DNA of 64,000 nt from JALZOC01 sp031361295 (GTDB taxonomy: Bacteria > Acidobacteriota > Vicinamibacteria > Vicinamibacterales > 2-12-FULL-66-21). The notes beneath the pieces were generated by a model. It was not told the origin of the DNA. It ran no database searches and worked only from the letters and a program-made list of their open reading frames with translations. Shown one piece after another: positions 44,712-53,331 of the stretch (position 1 is its first letter; each line of letters opens with the position of its first letter). Location of the stretch: contig JANMCN010000036.1 of the NCBI GenBank assembly GCA_031361295.1, positions 18,547 to 82,546 on the forward strand. The letters are read 5' to 3'. The position numbers were made by a program, and so were the translations under genes.

Positions 44712-46438
44712 CACTTCTGCTCCTTCGCCTGATCCGTCTTGCCGCCGCCGGCGTTCTTGACCCGGCGCTCCGCCGGTGGCCGTACGGTGCGCTGCGCGGC
44801 CGGCCCGATCAGCCGGTTGGTGAACGCCTGCTGCCCGATCGCCCACAGGTTGCTCGTCGTCCAGTAGAGCACGAGGCCGCTCGGCGCCCAGATGAACATC
44901 GCCATGAAGATGATCGGCATGAACATCATCATCTTCTGCTGCATGGGGTCGGCCGTGGACGGCGTCATGCGCGTCTGCACGAACTGCGTGAGGCCCATCA
45001 GGACGGGCGTGATGAAGAGCGGATCGTGCACCGAGAGGTCGTGAATCCATCCGACGAACGGCGCGCCGCGGAGCTCGATGGCGACCGAGAGCATGGAATA
45101 GAACGCGAAAAGAACCGGCAGCGTGAGCAGCATCGGCACGCAGCCGCTTGCGGGATTGACCCCGCGCTCGCGGTAGAGACTCATCATCTCCGTGTTCATT
45201 TTCTGCCGCGCGGGATCCGTCACCTTCAGCTTGGCGTACCGATCCTGGATGGCCTTCACCTCCGGCTGGAGCTCCTGCATGCGCCGCATCGACACCACGC
45301 TCTTGTGGCGCAGCGGGAACATCGCGAGGTTGATGAGGACCGTCAGGAGGATGATCGACCATCCGTAATTGCCGACGAGGCCGTCCACCCATTTGAGGGC
45401 GTGCAGGAGCGGGACGACGAGCCACGCGAGGTACCCGAAATGAATCGACCGGACCAGGTCGCGATCGACCGCCGCCAGCACGTCGAAGTCCTTGGGGCCG
45501 GCGAAGAAGCGCACATTTCTCGGCGAGGACCCCACCCGTACCGACCAGTCGATGAAGTGGGCGACGGTGTTCTCGGGACCAGGGACCGGCACCGCGAGCT
45601 GCCCGTAATCCAGATGGAGCGGCTGGGCGGGTCCGACAATCGCCGTCAGGAAATAATGGTCGTCCACGCCAGCGAATCCGAAAACGCCGTCCTGCGAGGC
45701 GCTTGCAGCCACCTTGGCGGCGGCAATCCGGCTGACGCTGCCGTCCCGGTAGAAAATCGGCTGTGGTGGAGGGTTATACGTTCGCGAGCTGGCGACCACC
45801 CCGCTGCCGAGCGAGGGTCCCCAAAGCACCGTCGGAACGAGCTCACGGTCCCCCTGCGACACGGTCGCGGAAAAGCTGATGACGTAGGGAGAGCCTGGCG
45901 CGAACGAAAACTCTTTGTGGGCGGTCAGACCATTGGCGTCCTGGTAATCGAACGCGAGGCCGGCGGGCGCGGAGGTCACCCTGACCTCGGTCGTGCTGGG
46001 TTTGAAAAGGGCCTCGGCCAGCGTCGCGCTGATCGCGGGATCCTGGACCGACAGCGTGAACGGACGGGCGGACCCGGCGGGGACGTTGGGTGGAATCAGC
46101 TCCAGCGGTTCCCGGGAGGCATTCTGATATTTCTTGAGACGCCAGCTTTTCAGCGCACCGCCCCGCGTCGTGAACACGGCGGTCACCGACTCGTTGTCGA
46201 ACGTAATATCGCGCTCGGTCGTGTCAGCGACGAGCGTGGTCACACTGGGAGCGGCGTGTGCGGGGGCTTTCGCGGCGTCGTCCGAAGAGGGCACCGCCGG
46301 CCCCGTCGCGGGAACGGCTGGTGCGGCCCCCGTCGCGGTCCCCGGTTTCAGCTGCGGTTTAGGCGGCGGGTACAGGGCCTGGTAGCCGTAAAGGACGACG
46401 AACGACAGGATGACCGCGAGAAGAACGCGTTTTTCCAT
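44711..46438 (-). CDS. yidC: Membrane protein insertase YidC
   Basis: A 575-residue inner-membrane insertase. The first helix (RVLLAVILSFVVLYGYQALY) is followed by an Ala/Pro-rich linker and the large periplasmic beta-sandwich of Gram-negative YidC. The conserved core of five helices begins around LKWVDGLVGNYGWSIILLTVLI and includes the cytoplasmic hairpin RRMQELQPEVKAIQDRYAK. It contains CVPMLLTLPVLFAFYSML and ends with a basic tail. It inserts F0 and respiratory proteins and works with Sec. It lies after yidD and overlaps jag. Confidence 0.96.
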   Translation of the reverse strand: MEKRVLLAVILSFVVLYGYQALYPPPKPQLKPGTATGAAPAVPATGPAVPSSDDAAKAPAHAAPSVTTLVADTTERDITFDNESVTAVFTTRGGALKSWRLKKYQNASREPLELIPPNVPAGSARPFTLSVQDPAISATLAEALFKPSTTEVRVTSAPAGLAFDYQDANGLTAHKEFSFAPGSPYVISFSATVSQGDRELVPTVLWGPSLGSGVVASSRTYNPPPQPIFYRDGSVSRIAAAKVAASASQDGVFGFAGVDDHYFLTAIVGPAQPLHLDYGQLAVPVPGPENTVAHFIDWSVRVGSSPRNVRFFAGPKDFDVLAAVDRDLVRSIHFGYLAWLVVPLLHALKWVDGLVGNYGWSIILLTVLINLAMFPLRHKSVVSMRRMQELQPEVKAIQDRYAKLKVTDPARQKMNTEMMSLYRERGVNPASGCVPMLLTLPVLFAFYSMLSVAIELRGAPFVGWIHDLSVHDPLFITPVLMGLTQFVQTRMTPSTADPMQQKMMMFMPIIFMAMFIWAPSGLVLYWTTSNLWAIGQQAFTNRLIGPAAQRTVRPPAERRVKNAGGGKTDQAKEQK

Positions 46439-46447
46439 TAAATATTG

Positions 46448-46702
46448 CTATCTGGCGTCAGTCCGCGCACCTGGGACCTGATCCACGCCGGAGGCGCCAA
46501 AGGGATTGCAGCGCACCAGCCGGCGCACTGCCATGACGGATCCACGGACGACGCCGTGACGAGTGACCGCTTCCGCCGCGTAGTCGGAACAGGACGGGAA
46601 AAACCGACACGCACCGGCAAACATCGGGGAGAACGCGACCTTGTACGATCGCAGGAGTCCGAGCGCGACGCGTTGCCCAACGGACAGCTCAGCGGGTGGC
46701 AT
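46448..46702 (-). CDS. yidD: Membrane protein insertion efficiency factor YidD
   Basis: An 84-residue amphipathic membrane-associated protein aiding YidC-dependent insertion. The family motif LLRSYKVAFSPMFAGACRFFPSCSDYAAEAV contains the paired cysteines in CRFFPSCS, and RLVRCNPFG follows. It overlaps the 3' end of rnpA by 14 bases and sits 9 bases before yidC. Confidence 0.94.
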   Translation of the reverse strand: MPPAELSVGQRVALGLLRSYKVAFSPMFAGACRFFPSCSDYAAEAVTRHGVVRGSVMAVRRLVRCNPFGASGVDQVPGARTDAR

Positions 46703-47069
46703 CGGGGAGTGGTGGGAAGCGGGCCGCGCATCGCTTCAGCGCGCCGCGAAGGTCCAGCTCGAGACTTGCGTAGGCCGCGTCGAACAGTTCCCGGCGGGGA
46801 ATCACGACGACGTCGAACCCCGCGGCGCCGGGTCCGGGCTCGCTACTGCGCCTGAATATCTCTCGAATCAGTCGTTTAGCGCGATTTCTGCGAACAGAAT
46901 CACCCAGTTTGCGCGAGGCCACGATGCCCAGTCGGCGAGTGCCCTGAGCATTGGGCGCCATCAGGACGGTCAGATAACGCCCCTTCATTCGGAGTGAGAG
47001 GTCGAACACCCGCTTGAATTCCCCCCGGCGACGGACCCGGCGGGCCTTCGTGAAGCGCTCGGTCGACAT
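46689..47069 (-). CDS. rnpA: Ribonuclease P protein component
   Basis: A 126-residue basic protein that assists the RNase P RNA in tRNA 5' maturation. Motifs are VRRRGEFKRVFDLSLRMKGRYL, the RNR helix VRRNRAKRLIREIFRR, and FDVVVIPRRELFDAAYASLELDL. The start at 47069 is 31 bases after the rpmH stop. The RNA subunit gene is not in the window. Confidence 0.95.
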   Translation of the reverse strand: MSTERFTKARRVRRRGEFKRVFDLSLRMKGRYLTVLMAPNAQGTRRLGIVASRKLGDSVRRNRAKRLIREIFRRSSEPGPGAAGFDVVVIPRRELFDAAYASLELDLRGALKRCAARFPPLPDATR

Positions 47070-47100
47070 GGCGGTTCCTGGCGGAGAAATCCGCGACCGG

Positions 47101-47244
47101 CTACGTGGAGGAGACGGTGAGGCGCTTGCGGCCCTTTGCGCGACGGCGCTTGAGCACCAGTCGGCCGTTCTTGGTCGCCATGCGCACGAGAAAACCGTGC
47201 GTGCGCTTGCGGCGCCTCACGTTGGGCTGGAAAGTCACACTCAT
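47101..47244 (-). CDS. rpmH: 50S ribosomal protein L34
   Basis: A 47-residue ribosomal protein: MSVTFQPNVRRRKRTHGFLV, then RMATKNGRLVLKRRRAKGRKRL. The NxRRRKRxHGFxxRM pattern is diagnostic for L34. It is the first gene of the rpmH-rnpA-yidD-yidC-jag series and follows a strong consensus promoter. AAGGGAT upstream of the ATG serves as ribosome-binding site. Confidence 0.96.
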   Translation of the reverse strand: MSVTFQPNVRRRKRTHGFLVRMATKNGRLVLKRRRAKGRKRLTVSST

Positions 47245-47287
47245 GGTCGGATCCCTTGCAACGAATAGATACCCTAGAGAAACTTAG

Positions 47288-47317
47288 ATATTACCGATCG
47301 CCGGCGTCTGTTGTCAA
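47288..47317 (-). promoter_or_regulatory. Consensus promoter of the rpmH operon
   Basis: TTGACA (47312-47317) and TAATAT (47288-47293) on the minus strand are 18 bases apart, 44 bases upstream of the rpmH ATG. This is the closest match to a sigma-70 consensus in the window, as expected for a ribosomal-protein/RNase P operon. Confidence 0.85.
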
Positions 47318-47325
47318 TCGTCCGG

Positions 47326-47440
47326 CCCCCTTCTGGGGGTTTGTCGCGGGTCCAATCCGTGTGTTACAGTCGCCGTCCTTGCGAGTGCCGTAGGGTCTCC
47401 CCCCGAAGTTTTCCACAACTGTGGAAAAAACTGTGGAAAA
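47326..47440. other. Origin-associated region with DnaA-box-like sites upstream of dnaA
   Basis: TTTTCCACA (47409-47417) is followed by two inverted copies, TGTGGAAAA at 47420-47428 and 47432-47440; each differs from the TTATCCACA DnaA box at one position. A short hairpin of five C, TTCT, and five G followed by TTT lies at 47326-47342. A candidate dnaA promoter, TTGTCG (47341-47346) with TACAGT (47365-47370) at an 18-base spacing, overlaps this area. The sites fit dnaA autoregulation, origin function, or both. Confidence 0.6.
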
Positions 47441-47616
47441 GCACAGATTTGCCGTCGTGCCTGGACGAACGCTCGGCTGTCCGGACGTGAGTTCCGGTCA
47501 GAGACTCAAAATACGGCCTGATTTCGCGTTTCCCTGAGAAAGTGCGGGCCTCAGGGAATGACTCTCCCCGTGAGGCGAAGGTCCTGGAAAGCTCCACAAA
47601 CAGACAGCAGGCCACC

Positions 47617-48996
47617 ATGACGGGCAGCAGCATCTGGGACCAGGTCCTCGCTCGCATCGAGACCAAGGTCAACCGTCACATTTTTTACACCTGGTTCAAG
47701 CCGACCGCATTCGTGGCGGACGACGGGCTCCTGCTGCGCATCCGGGTCCCGAACGGGCTGTTCCGCGACTGGCTCACGAAACACTACGCGGCCGTGCTGG
47801 ACGAAGCGCTGGGCGAAATCGATCGCAAGGGCACCACGGTGACCTTCGTCACCGAGGAGTTGCCACGTCCGCTCGCCTCGCGGAAGCCAGGCTCGGAACC
47901 CGTTGCCCTGCCCGCTCTGACGCCCTCAGCCGCCGAAGCCGTGACGGAGACGGCGGAACCCGAAGTCGAGGAGGCTCCGTCCGGCAGCCTGGCTCCCCGC
48001 TACTCGTTCGAAACGTTCATCGTCGGTTCGTCGAACCAGTTTGCCCACGCCGCGTGCCGCGCCGTCGCCGAGGCGCCGTCCCGCTCGTACAACCCGCTTT
48101 TCATCTACGGGGGGGTGGGGCTCGGCAAGACACACCTGATGCATGCCATCGGTCACTACGTGCTCAACCACCTAAAAACGCTGAAGCTCACCTACATCTC
48201 GTCCGAGCGGTTCATGAACGAGATGATCAACGGCGTCCGCTACGACCGCGTGCTCGACTTCCGCGAGCGCTACCGCAGCGTCGATGTGCTGCTCGTGGAC
48301 GACATCCAGTTCCTCGCCGGCAAGGAAGGAACCCAGACCGAATTCTTCCACACGTTCAACGCGCTGTACGACTCGCAGAAACAGATCGTCATCAGCAGCG
48401 ACCGTCCGCCCCATGAAATTCCACAACTCGAAGAGCGTCTGCGCTCCCGGTTCGAATGGGGCTTGATCGCCGACATCCAGCCTCCCGACCTCGAGACGAA
48501 GGTCGCCATCCTCAAGCGGAAGGCCGAGTCGGAGGGCGTGCCGCTGCCGGACGACGTGGCGCTGTACATCGCGGGGAAGATCAAGTCGAACATCCGCGAG
48601 CTCGAGGGATCCCTCATCCGACTCGTCGCCTATGCGTCGTTGACGGGACGGGAAATTTCGCTCGGACTCGCGCAGGACGTGCTGCGGAACGTCCTGCAGC
48701 ACGACGAGCGCGCGGTCACGATCGAAGGCATCCAGAAATACGTCTCGGACTATTACCAGCTGAAGCACGGAGAACTGAAGTCGCGCAACAACTCGAAATC
48801 GATTGCGATGCCGAGACAGATTGCGATGTATCTGTGCAAGAACCTGACGAACGCGTCGCTGCCGGAAATAGGGAAGAGCTTCGGCGGCAAGCATCATTCG
48901 ACGGTGATCCATTCGATCCGGAAGATCGAAGCGCTTCGTCAGAGCGACGGAAATTTCAACACACTTATCAACACCTTCCTCGAGTCCTTTCGTTAA
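47617..48996 (+). CDS. dnaA: Chromosomal replication initiator DnaA
   Basis: A 459-residue AAA+ initiator. Domain I (SIWDQVLARIETKVNRHIFYTWFKP) is followed by an acidic linker. Domain III has Walker A GGVGLGKTHLMHAIG and Walker B LLVDDIQFLAGKEGTQTEFF. Domain IV closes with the DNA-binding signature LPEIGKSFGGKHHSTVIHSIRKIE. The ATG at 47617 matches the family start; a GTG at 47542 is in frame but adds unrelated sequence. It stands between the two gaps that hold DnaA-box-like sites. Confidence 0.97.
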   Translation: MTGSSIWDQVLARIETKVNRHIFYTWFKPTAFVADDGLLLRIRVPNGLFRDWLTKHYAAVLDEALGEIDRKGTTVTFVTEELPRPLASRKPGSEPVALPALTPSAAEAVTETAEPEVEEAPSGSLAPRYSFETFIVGSSNQFAHAACRAVAEAPSRSYNPLFIYGGVGLGKTHLMHAIGHYVLNHLKTLKLTYISSERFMNEMINGVRYDRVLDFRERYRSVDVLLVDDIQFLAGKEGTQTEFFHTFNALYDSQKQIVISSDRPPHEIPQLEERLRSRFEWGLIADIQPPDLETKVAILKRKAESEGVPLPDDVALYIAGKIKSNIRELEGSLIRLVAYASLTGREISLGLAQDVLRNVLQHDERAVTIEGIQKYVSDYYQLKHGELKSRNNSKSIAMPRQIAMYLCKNLTNASLPEIGKSFGGKHHSTVIHSIRKIEALRQSDGNFNTLINTFLESFR

Positions 48997-49314
48997 CGAA
49001 AGCGCGGGGAAGAGCGGTTTTGCACAGCTCGCCTCGCGTGGTGCTGCGGATGAAGTGTGCGCCCAGCGGAGCGGCCCGGTTATCCACCGCCGCCGTCCGG
49101 AAAACCCACCATCGACGCGGCCGCGTGTGCACAGTCTAAGTAACAGAACGGCAAGGGTTAACCGTCCGTTTTTGTGTTTTCAACAGCACCTCTTTATTGT
49201 TATAATTCTTTGTTCTCTAGATCTCCTATTCATTGAAGGGATAAGAGCGTCAGCCATGCCGGTCGCGGACCGGCAGCCGGATCGGCGCGCTTTGCCCGAG
49301 AGGTCAGCACCGAC
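48997..49314. other. dnaA-dnaN intergenic region: box-like sites, AT-rich tract and promoter
   Basis: This 318-base gap holds TTATCCACC (49080-49088, one mismatch to the DnaA box) and TGTGCACAG near 49125. An AT-rich tract runs from about 49165 to 49240, stands out in the GC-rich window, and could be the unwinding element. Within it, TATAAT at 49201-49206 is preceded by TG one base upstream (an extended -10) and by a weak TTTTCA at 49177-49182: the likely dnaN promoter. This gap and the rpmH-dnaA gap are both origin candidates. Confidence 0.6.
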
Positions 49315-50439
49315 ATGGAACTGGTTGTCCGCAAGACCGACCTGCTGCGCGAACTGCAACTGTTCCAGGGCATTGTCGAACGCAAGAACACGATTCCAAT
49401 CCTGGCCAACGTGCTCATCGAAGCCGACGGCGACAAGGTCCGGCTGCTCGCGACGGACCTCGAAGTGGGGCTGCGGAGCACGTGCGCGGCGTCGGTGACC
49501 AAAAGCGGGTCGCTCACGCTTCCGGCCAAGAAGCTCTACGAAATCATCAAGGCGCTGCCGGACACCGACATCCGGATTGAAGAAGACAAGAACGGCGTCA
49601 AGGTTGCGGCAGATCGGTTCGACTCGCGGATGCAGACGCTGCCGCGCGAGGACTTTCCGACTCTCCCTGACGGCACGGGCGTCTACAACGCGGCCCTGCC
49701 GCGCGACGTCCTCAAGCACATGGTCTCGAAGACGCAGTTCGCGATCACGGGCGAAGACACCCGCTATTTTCTGAACGGCGCACTCTTCATTCTTCGTTCA
49801 GACTCGATGAGTCTCGTCTCGACGGATGGGCACCGACTGGCTCTCATCACCGTGCCCCGCGCCGCGACGACGAACTCCAAGGACAAGCCCGCGGACGAAG
49901 TTCGGGTCATCCTGCCGCGCAAGACCCTGATGGAGCTCGGTCGTCTGCTTGGCGAAGGGGGCGAGGGAGACATCCAGTTCGAGCGCGGGGAGAACCACCT
50001 CTTCTTTGAAGTGAGCGGACGGCTGCTCATCTCGAGAATGATCGACGGCCAGTTTCCGGCGTTCGAGCGTGTCATCCCGAAGGGGAACGACAAACGGATC
50101 GACTTCGACCGCGATCGGCTCACGAGCGCGGTCAAGCGCGTCGCGCTGCTGTCGAACGAGCGTTCCCGCGCGGTCAAGTTCCAGATTGACAAGGGCAAAG
50201 TGGAAATTGCGTCGAGCAGCCCCGAGTTCGGCGAAGCGAAAGAAGTGCTGATGGTCGATTACACCGGCGTACCGGTGACGATCTGCTTCAACGCGCAGTA
50301 TGTGCTCGATTTTCTCAGCGTCGTCGAAACCGATTCGGTCGGGCTCGAGTTCAAGGACGAGATGAGCCAGGCCGTGATGAAGCCCATCGGTGCGGAAGGG
50401 TACGATTACACCTACGTCATCATGCCGATGAGGGTCTGA
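49315..50439 (+). CDS. dnaN: DNA polymerase III beta sliding clamp
   Basis: A 374-residue clamp of three similar domains. Landmarks are LQGIVERKNTIPILANVLIEA-like sequence near residue 20, YFLNGALFILRSDSMSLVSTDGHRLAL in domain 2, and the C-terminal YTYVIMPMRV, the end that contacts the polymerase and loader. The length is standard. The start follows GAGAGGTC. Downstream, the usual recF gene is missing; gyrB begins 131 bases later. Confidence 0.97.
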   Translation: MELVVRKTDLLRELQLFQGIVERKNTIPILANVLIEADGDKVRLLATDLEVGLRSTCAASVTKSGSLTLPAKKLYEIIKALPDTDIRIEEDKNGVKVAADRFDSRMQTLPREDFPTLPDGTGVYNAALPRDVLKHMVSKTQFAITGEDTRYFLNGALFILRSDSMSLVSTDGHRLALITVPRAATTNSKDKPADEVRVILPRKTLMELGRLLGEGGEGDIQFERGENHLFFEVSGRLLISRMIDGQFPAFERVIPKGNDKRIDFDRDRLTSAVKRVALLSNERSRAVKFQIDKGKVEIASSSPEFGEAKEVLMVDYTGVPVTICFNAQYVLDFLSVVETDSVGLEFKDEMSQAVMKPIGAEGYDYTYVIMPMRV

Positions 50440-50570
50440 CAGGATCGCGCGGCCGGGCGAGATCGGTGCGACCGCAGACGCGGCCTGCCGATCCGGCACG
50501 AACGACCCGCGGCCACCTCGCTGGCGAATGTCGCGGACGACCGGACAACCCGATAGAACCCATCACCTGA

Positions 50571-53246
50571 ATGTCTCAAACCGAACCTCAGAACGAAGCG
50601 ACGCGGCCGTCGCCGGCGGGTCCGCAGGATCCCGCGCCGTCTCCGGATCGCATGGCGCCCGCCGATCACGCAGGGCCCGGTGCCAACGGCAACGGGGCAG
50701 GCGCGTCGGACGACTATGGCGCGGACAAGATCAAGGTCCTCGAGGGCCTGGAAGCGGTCCGGAAGCGTCCCGCGATGTACATCGGGTCTACAGGCGCGGC
50801 CGGTCTGCACCATCTCGTCTACGAGATTGTGGACAACTCGATTGACGAGGCGCTGGCCGGGCACTGCGACCAGGTGAACGTGACCCTGCACATCGATCAT
50901 TCCGTCACGGTCGTCGACAACGGCCGCGGCATCCCGACCGACCAGCACACGAGCGGCCGGTCGGCCGCGGAGGTCGTCCTCACGGTGCTGCACGCGGGGG
51001 GCAAGTTCGACAACGACAGCTACAAGGTCTCGGGCGGGCTCCACGGCGTCGGAGTGTCGGTCGTGAACGCCCTGTCGGAACAGCTCGATCTCGAGATCTG
51101 GCGCAACGGCCAGGTCTACACCCAGAGCTACCAGCGTGGCGCACCGCAGGGCGACCTGAACGTCACCGGGACGACCAAGAAGCGCGGCACCAAGATCACG
51201 TTCAGGCCGGACGAACAGATTTTCGAGACCACCGAGTTCAGCTTCGATACCCTCGCGCAGCGGCTCCGCGAGCTGGCGTTCCTGAACGGCGGCGTCACCA
51301 TCACGCTCGACGACGAGCGCGACGGCAAGGCGCACAAGTTCCTGTATGAAGGGGGCATCATCTCCTTCGTCGAGTACCTCAATCAGAACAAGACCACGGT
51401 CAACGACAAGCCCATCCACATGCACGGCGAGAAGGACGGCATCGATGTCGAGATCGCGCTGCAGTGGAACGACGGGTACTCGGAGACGGTGTATTCGTTC
51501 GCGAACAACATCAACACGCACGAGGGCGGCACGCACCTGTCGGGGTTCCGTTCGGCGCTGACGCGGACGATCAACTACTACGCCGGCAAGAACAACCTGG
51601 CCAAGGATCTGAAGGACGCGAACATCGGCGGCGACGACATCCGCGAAGGCCTGATCGCCGTCGTGAGCGTCAAGATTCCGCGGCCGCAGTTCGAAGGTCA
51701 GACCAAGACCAAGCTGGGGAACACCGAGGTCAAGGGGATCGTCGAGGCGATTCTCAACGACAAGCTGGGCGCGTACCTCGAGCAGAACCCGGCGGTCGCC
51801 AAGAAGGTCGTGCTCAAGGCGGTGGACGCCGCACGCGCGCGGGAAGCCGCGCGCAAGGCGCGGGATCTGGTGCGCCGCAAAGGCGCCCTCGACAACAGCA
51901 CGCTGCCCGGGAAGCTCGCCGACTGCCAGGAACGGGATCCGGCGCTCAGCGAGATCTACATCGTCGAAGGCGAGTCCGCCGGCGGGTCGGCCAAGCAGGG
52001 GAGAGACCGCCGCTTCCAGGCGATTCTGCCGATCAAGGGCAAGATCCTCAACGTCGAGAAGGCGCGTTTCGATCGGATGCTCGGGAGCGATGAAATCAAG
52101 ACGATGATCGCGGCGCTCGGCTGCGGCATCGGGACCGAGGATTTCGATCCCGAGAAGACCCGCTATCACCGCATCATCATCATGACGGACGCGGACGTCG
52201 ACGGCTCCCACATCCGGACCCTCCTCCTGACGTTCTTCTACCGCCAGATGCGGCCGCTCGTCGAGCGCGGGTACATCTACATCGCGCAGCCGCCGCTCTT
52301 CCGTGCGAAGCGCGGCCGCAGCGAGGTGTTCATCCGTGACGAGCGCGCCCTCGAGACCTTCCTCATCAAGCGCGCCATCGAGTCGCGGGTCGTCGTCCTG
52401 GCGGACGGCACCGAGATCAGCGGCGAGGATCTCGAACATCGACTGGAAAAGCTGATCGCGTTCCGCAAGTACATGCAGATCGTCGAACGGCGCGGTCCGT
52501 CGAAAGACGTCATCCAGGGGCTGCTCGAGCGCGACGCCAGGGACAAGGGCTTCTTCGCCGAGCGGACGAAGGTCGAATCGCTGGCCGCGGCGTTGACCAC
52601 CGCGAGTCGCTCCGTGACGGTGCGCGAGGACGAGGAACATCAGGCGTTTGCGCTGGTGATCGAGGATCGGTCAGGCGGATATCCGCGGCACCACCGCGTC
52701 GACCAGGACTTCGTGACGACCGGCGAGTTCCGGACGCTGGCCACCAGCTACCAGGACGTGAAAGGAATTCGCGGGCCCATGATCGTCAGGACCACCGCTT
52801 CGATCGCGCCAGACCTGGAGGCTGAGGAGGCCGACGCCGGGCTCGCGGCGACGAACGACACGGCCATCGGCGGAGGGCCCGTGGATGAGGCCACGACGCC
52901 CGCGGCGGAGCCCAAACCGCTCGATGCCTCCGCGCCCAGGCCGGCGGCAAAAGGCGCGAAAGATGCCGACGTGCAGATCCAGACGGTCGACGAGCTCGTG
53001 GAGTTTTTCACGGCCGCCGGCAAGAAGGGTGTCGCCATCAACCGCTACAAGGGTCTTGGCGAGATGAATCCCGACACCTTGTGGGCGACGACGATGAACC
53101 CTGAGTCGCGGACCCTGGCGCAGGTCCGGGCCGAGGATCATCTCGAAGCGGACCTGATGTTCACCACCCTGATGGGCGACCAGGTCGAGCCGCGCCGCAA
53201 GTTCATCGAGGACAATGCCCTCGACGTGAAGAACCTGGACATCTGA
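50571..53246 (+). CDS. gyrB: DNA gyrase subunit B
   Basis: An 891-residue ATPase subunit of gyrase. A Pro/Gly-rich disordered N-terminal extension of about 48 residues precedes the GHKL ATPase (VRKRPAMYIGSTG, EIVDNSIDEA, GLHGVGVSVVNAL). The TOPRIM domain has EGESAGGSAKQGRDR and the metal-binding TDADVDGSHIRTLLL. Between TOPRIM and the C-terminal GLGEMNPDTLW block lies a long insert, as in E. coli GyrB. Here it includes an Ala/Pro-rich stretch (about residues 745-805) that looks disordered. The stop codon's last base begins the heptad hairpin shared with the gyrA leader. Confidence 0.96.
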   Translation: MSQTEPQNEATRPSPAGPQDPAPSPDRMAPADHAGPGANGNGAGASDDYGADKIKVLEGLEAVRKRPAMYIGSTGAAGLHHLVYEIVDNSIDEALAGHCDQVNVTLHIDHSVTVVDNGRGIPTDQHTSGRSAAEVVLTVLHAGGKFDNDSYKVSGGLHGVGVSVVNALSEQLDLEIWRNGQVYTQSYQRGAPQGDLNVTGTTKKRGTKITFRPDEQIFETTEFSFDTLAQRLRELAFLNGGVTITLDDERDGKAHKFLYEGGIISFVEYLNQNKTTVNDKPIHMHGEKDGIDVEIALQWNDGYSETVYSFANNINTHEGGTHLSGFRSALTRTINYYAGKNNLAKDLKDANIGGDDIREGLIAVVSVKIPRPQFEGQTKTKLGNTEVKGIVEAILNDKLGAYLEQNPAVAKKVVLKAVDAARAREAARKARDLVRRKGALDNSTLPGKLADCQERDPALSEIYIVEGESAGGSAKQGRDRRFQAILPIKGKILNVEKARFDRMLGSDEIKTMIAALGCGIGTEDFDPEKTRYHRIIIMTDADVDGSHIRTLLLTFFYRQMRPLVERGYIYIAQPPLFRAKRGRSEVFIRDERALETFLIKRAIESRVVVLADGTEISGEDLEHRLEKLIAFRKYMQIVERRGPSKDVIQGLLERDARDKGFFAERTKVESLAAALTTASRSVTVREDEEHQAFALVIEDRSGGYPRHHRVDQDFVTTGEFRTLATSYQDVKGIRGPMIVRTTASIAPDLEAEEADAGLAATNDTAIGGGPVDEATTPAAEPKPLDASAPRPAAKGAKDADVQIQTVDELVEFFTAAGKKGVAINRYKGLGEMNPDTLWATTMNPESRTLAQVRAEDHLEADLMFTTLMGDQVEPRRKFIEDNALDVKNLDI

Positions 53247-53314
53247 CGTGCAACGTTCAACGTGCAACGTGCAACGTGGCACGTGTTGCACGTCGCACGT
53301 TGCACTCTGAACGT
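53246..53314. repeat. Heptad-repeat hairpin between gyrB and gyrA
   Basis: Five tandem heptads of the type ACGTGCA (53246-53280) are followed, after ACGTG, by four of the type TTGCACG in the opposite sense (53286-53313). The array folds into one long hairpin: ACGTTCA pairs with TGAACGT, then GTGCAACGTGC with GCACGTTGCAC, then ACGTG with CACGT, about 23 base pairs with small internal loops. It occupies nearly all of the 85-base gap. It could stabilise or attenuate the gyrBA mRNA, or be a mobile repeat. Confidence 0.75.
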
Positions 53315-53331
53315 ATTCCCCACCTGCACCC

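Noticed and set aside
53281..53299. CACGTG-containing sequence in the gyrB-gyrA gap as a second parS
   Set aside because: It lacks the required TGTT and AACA flanks in symmetry and is explained by the heptad repeats.
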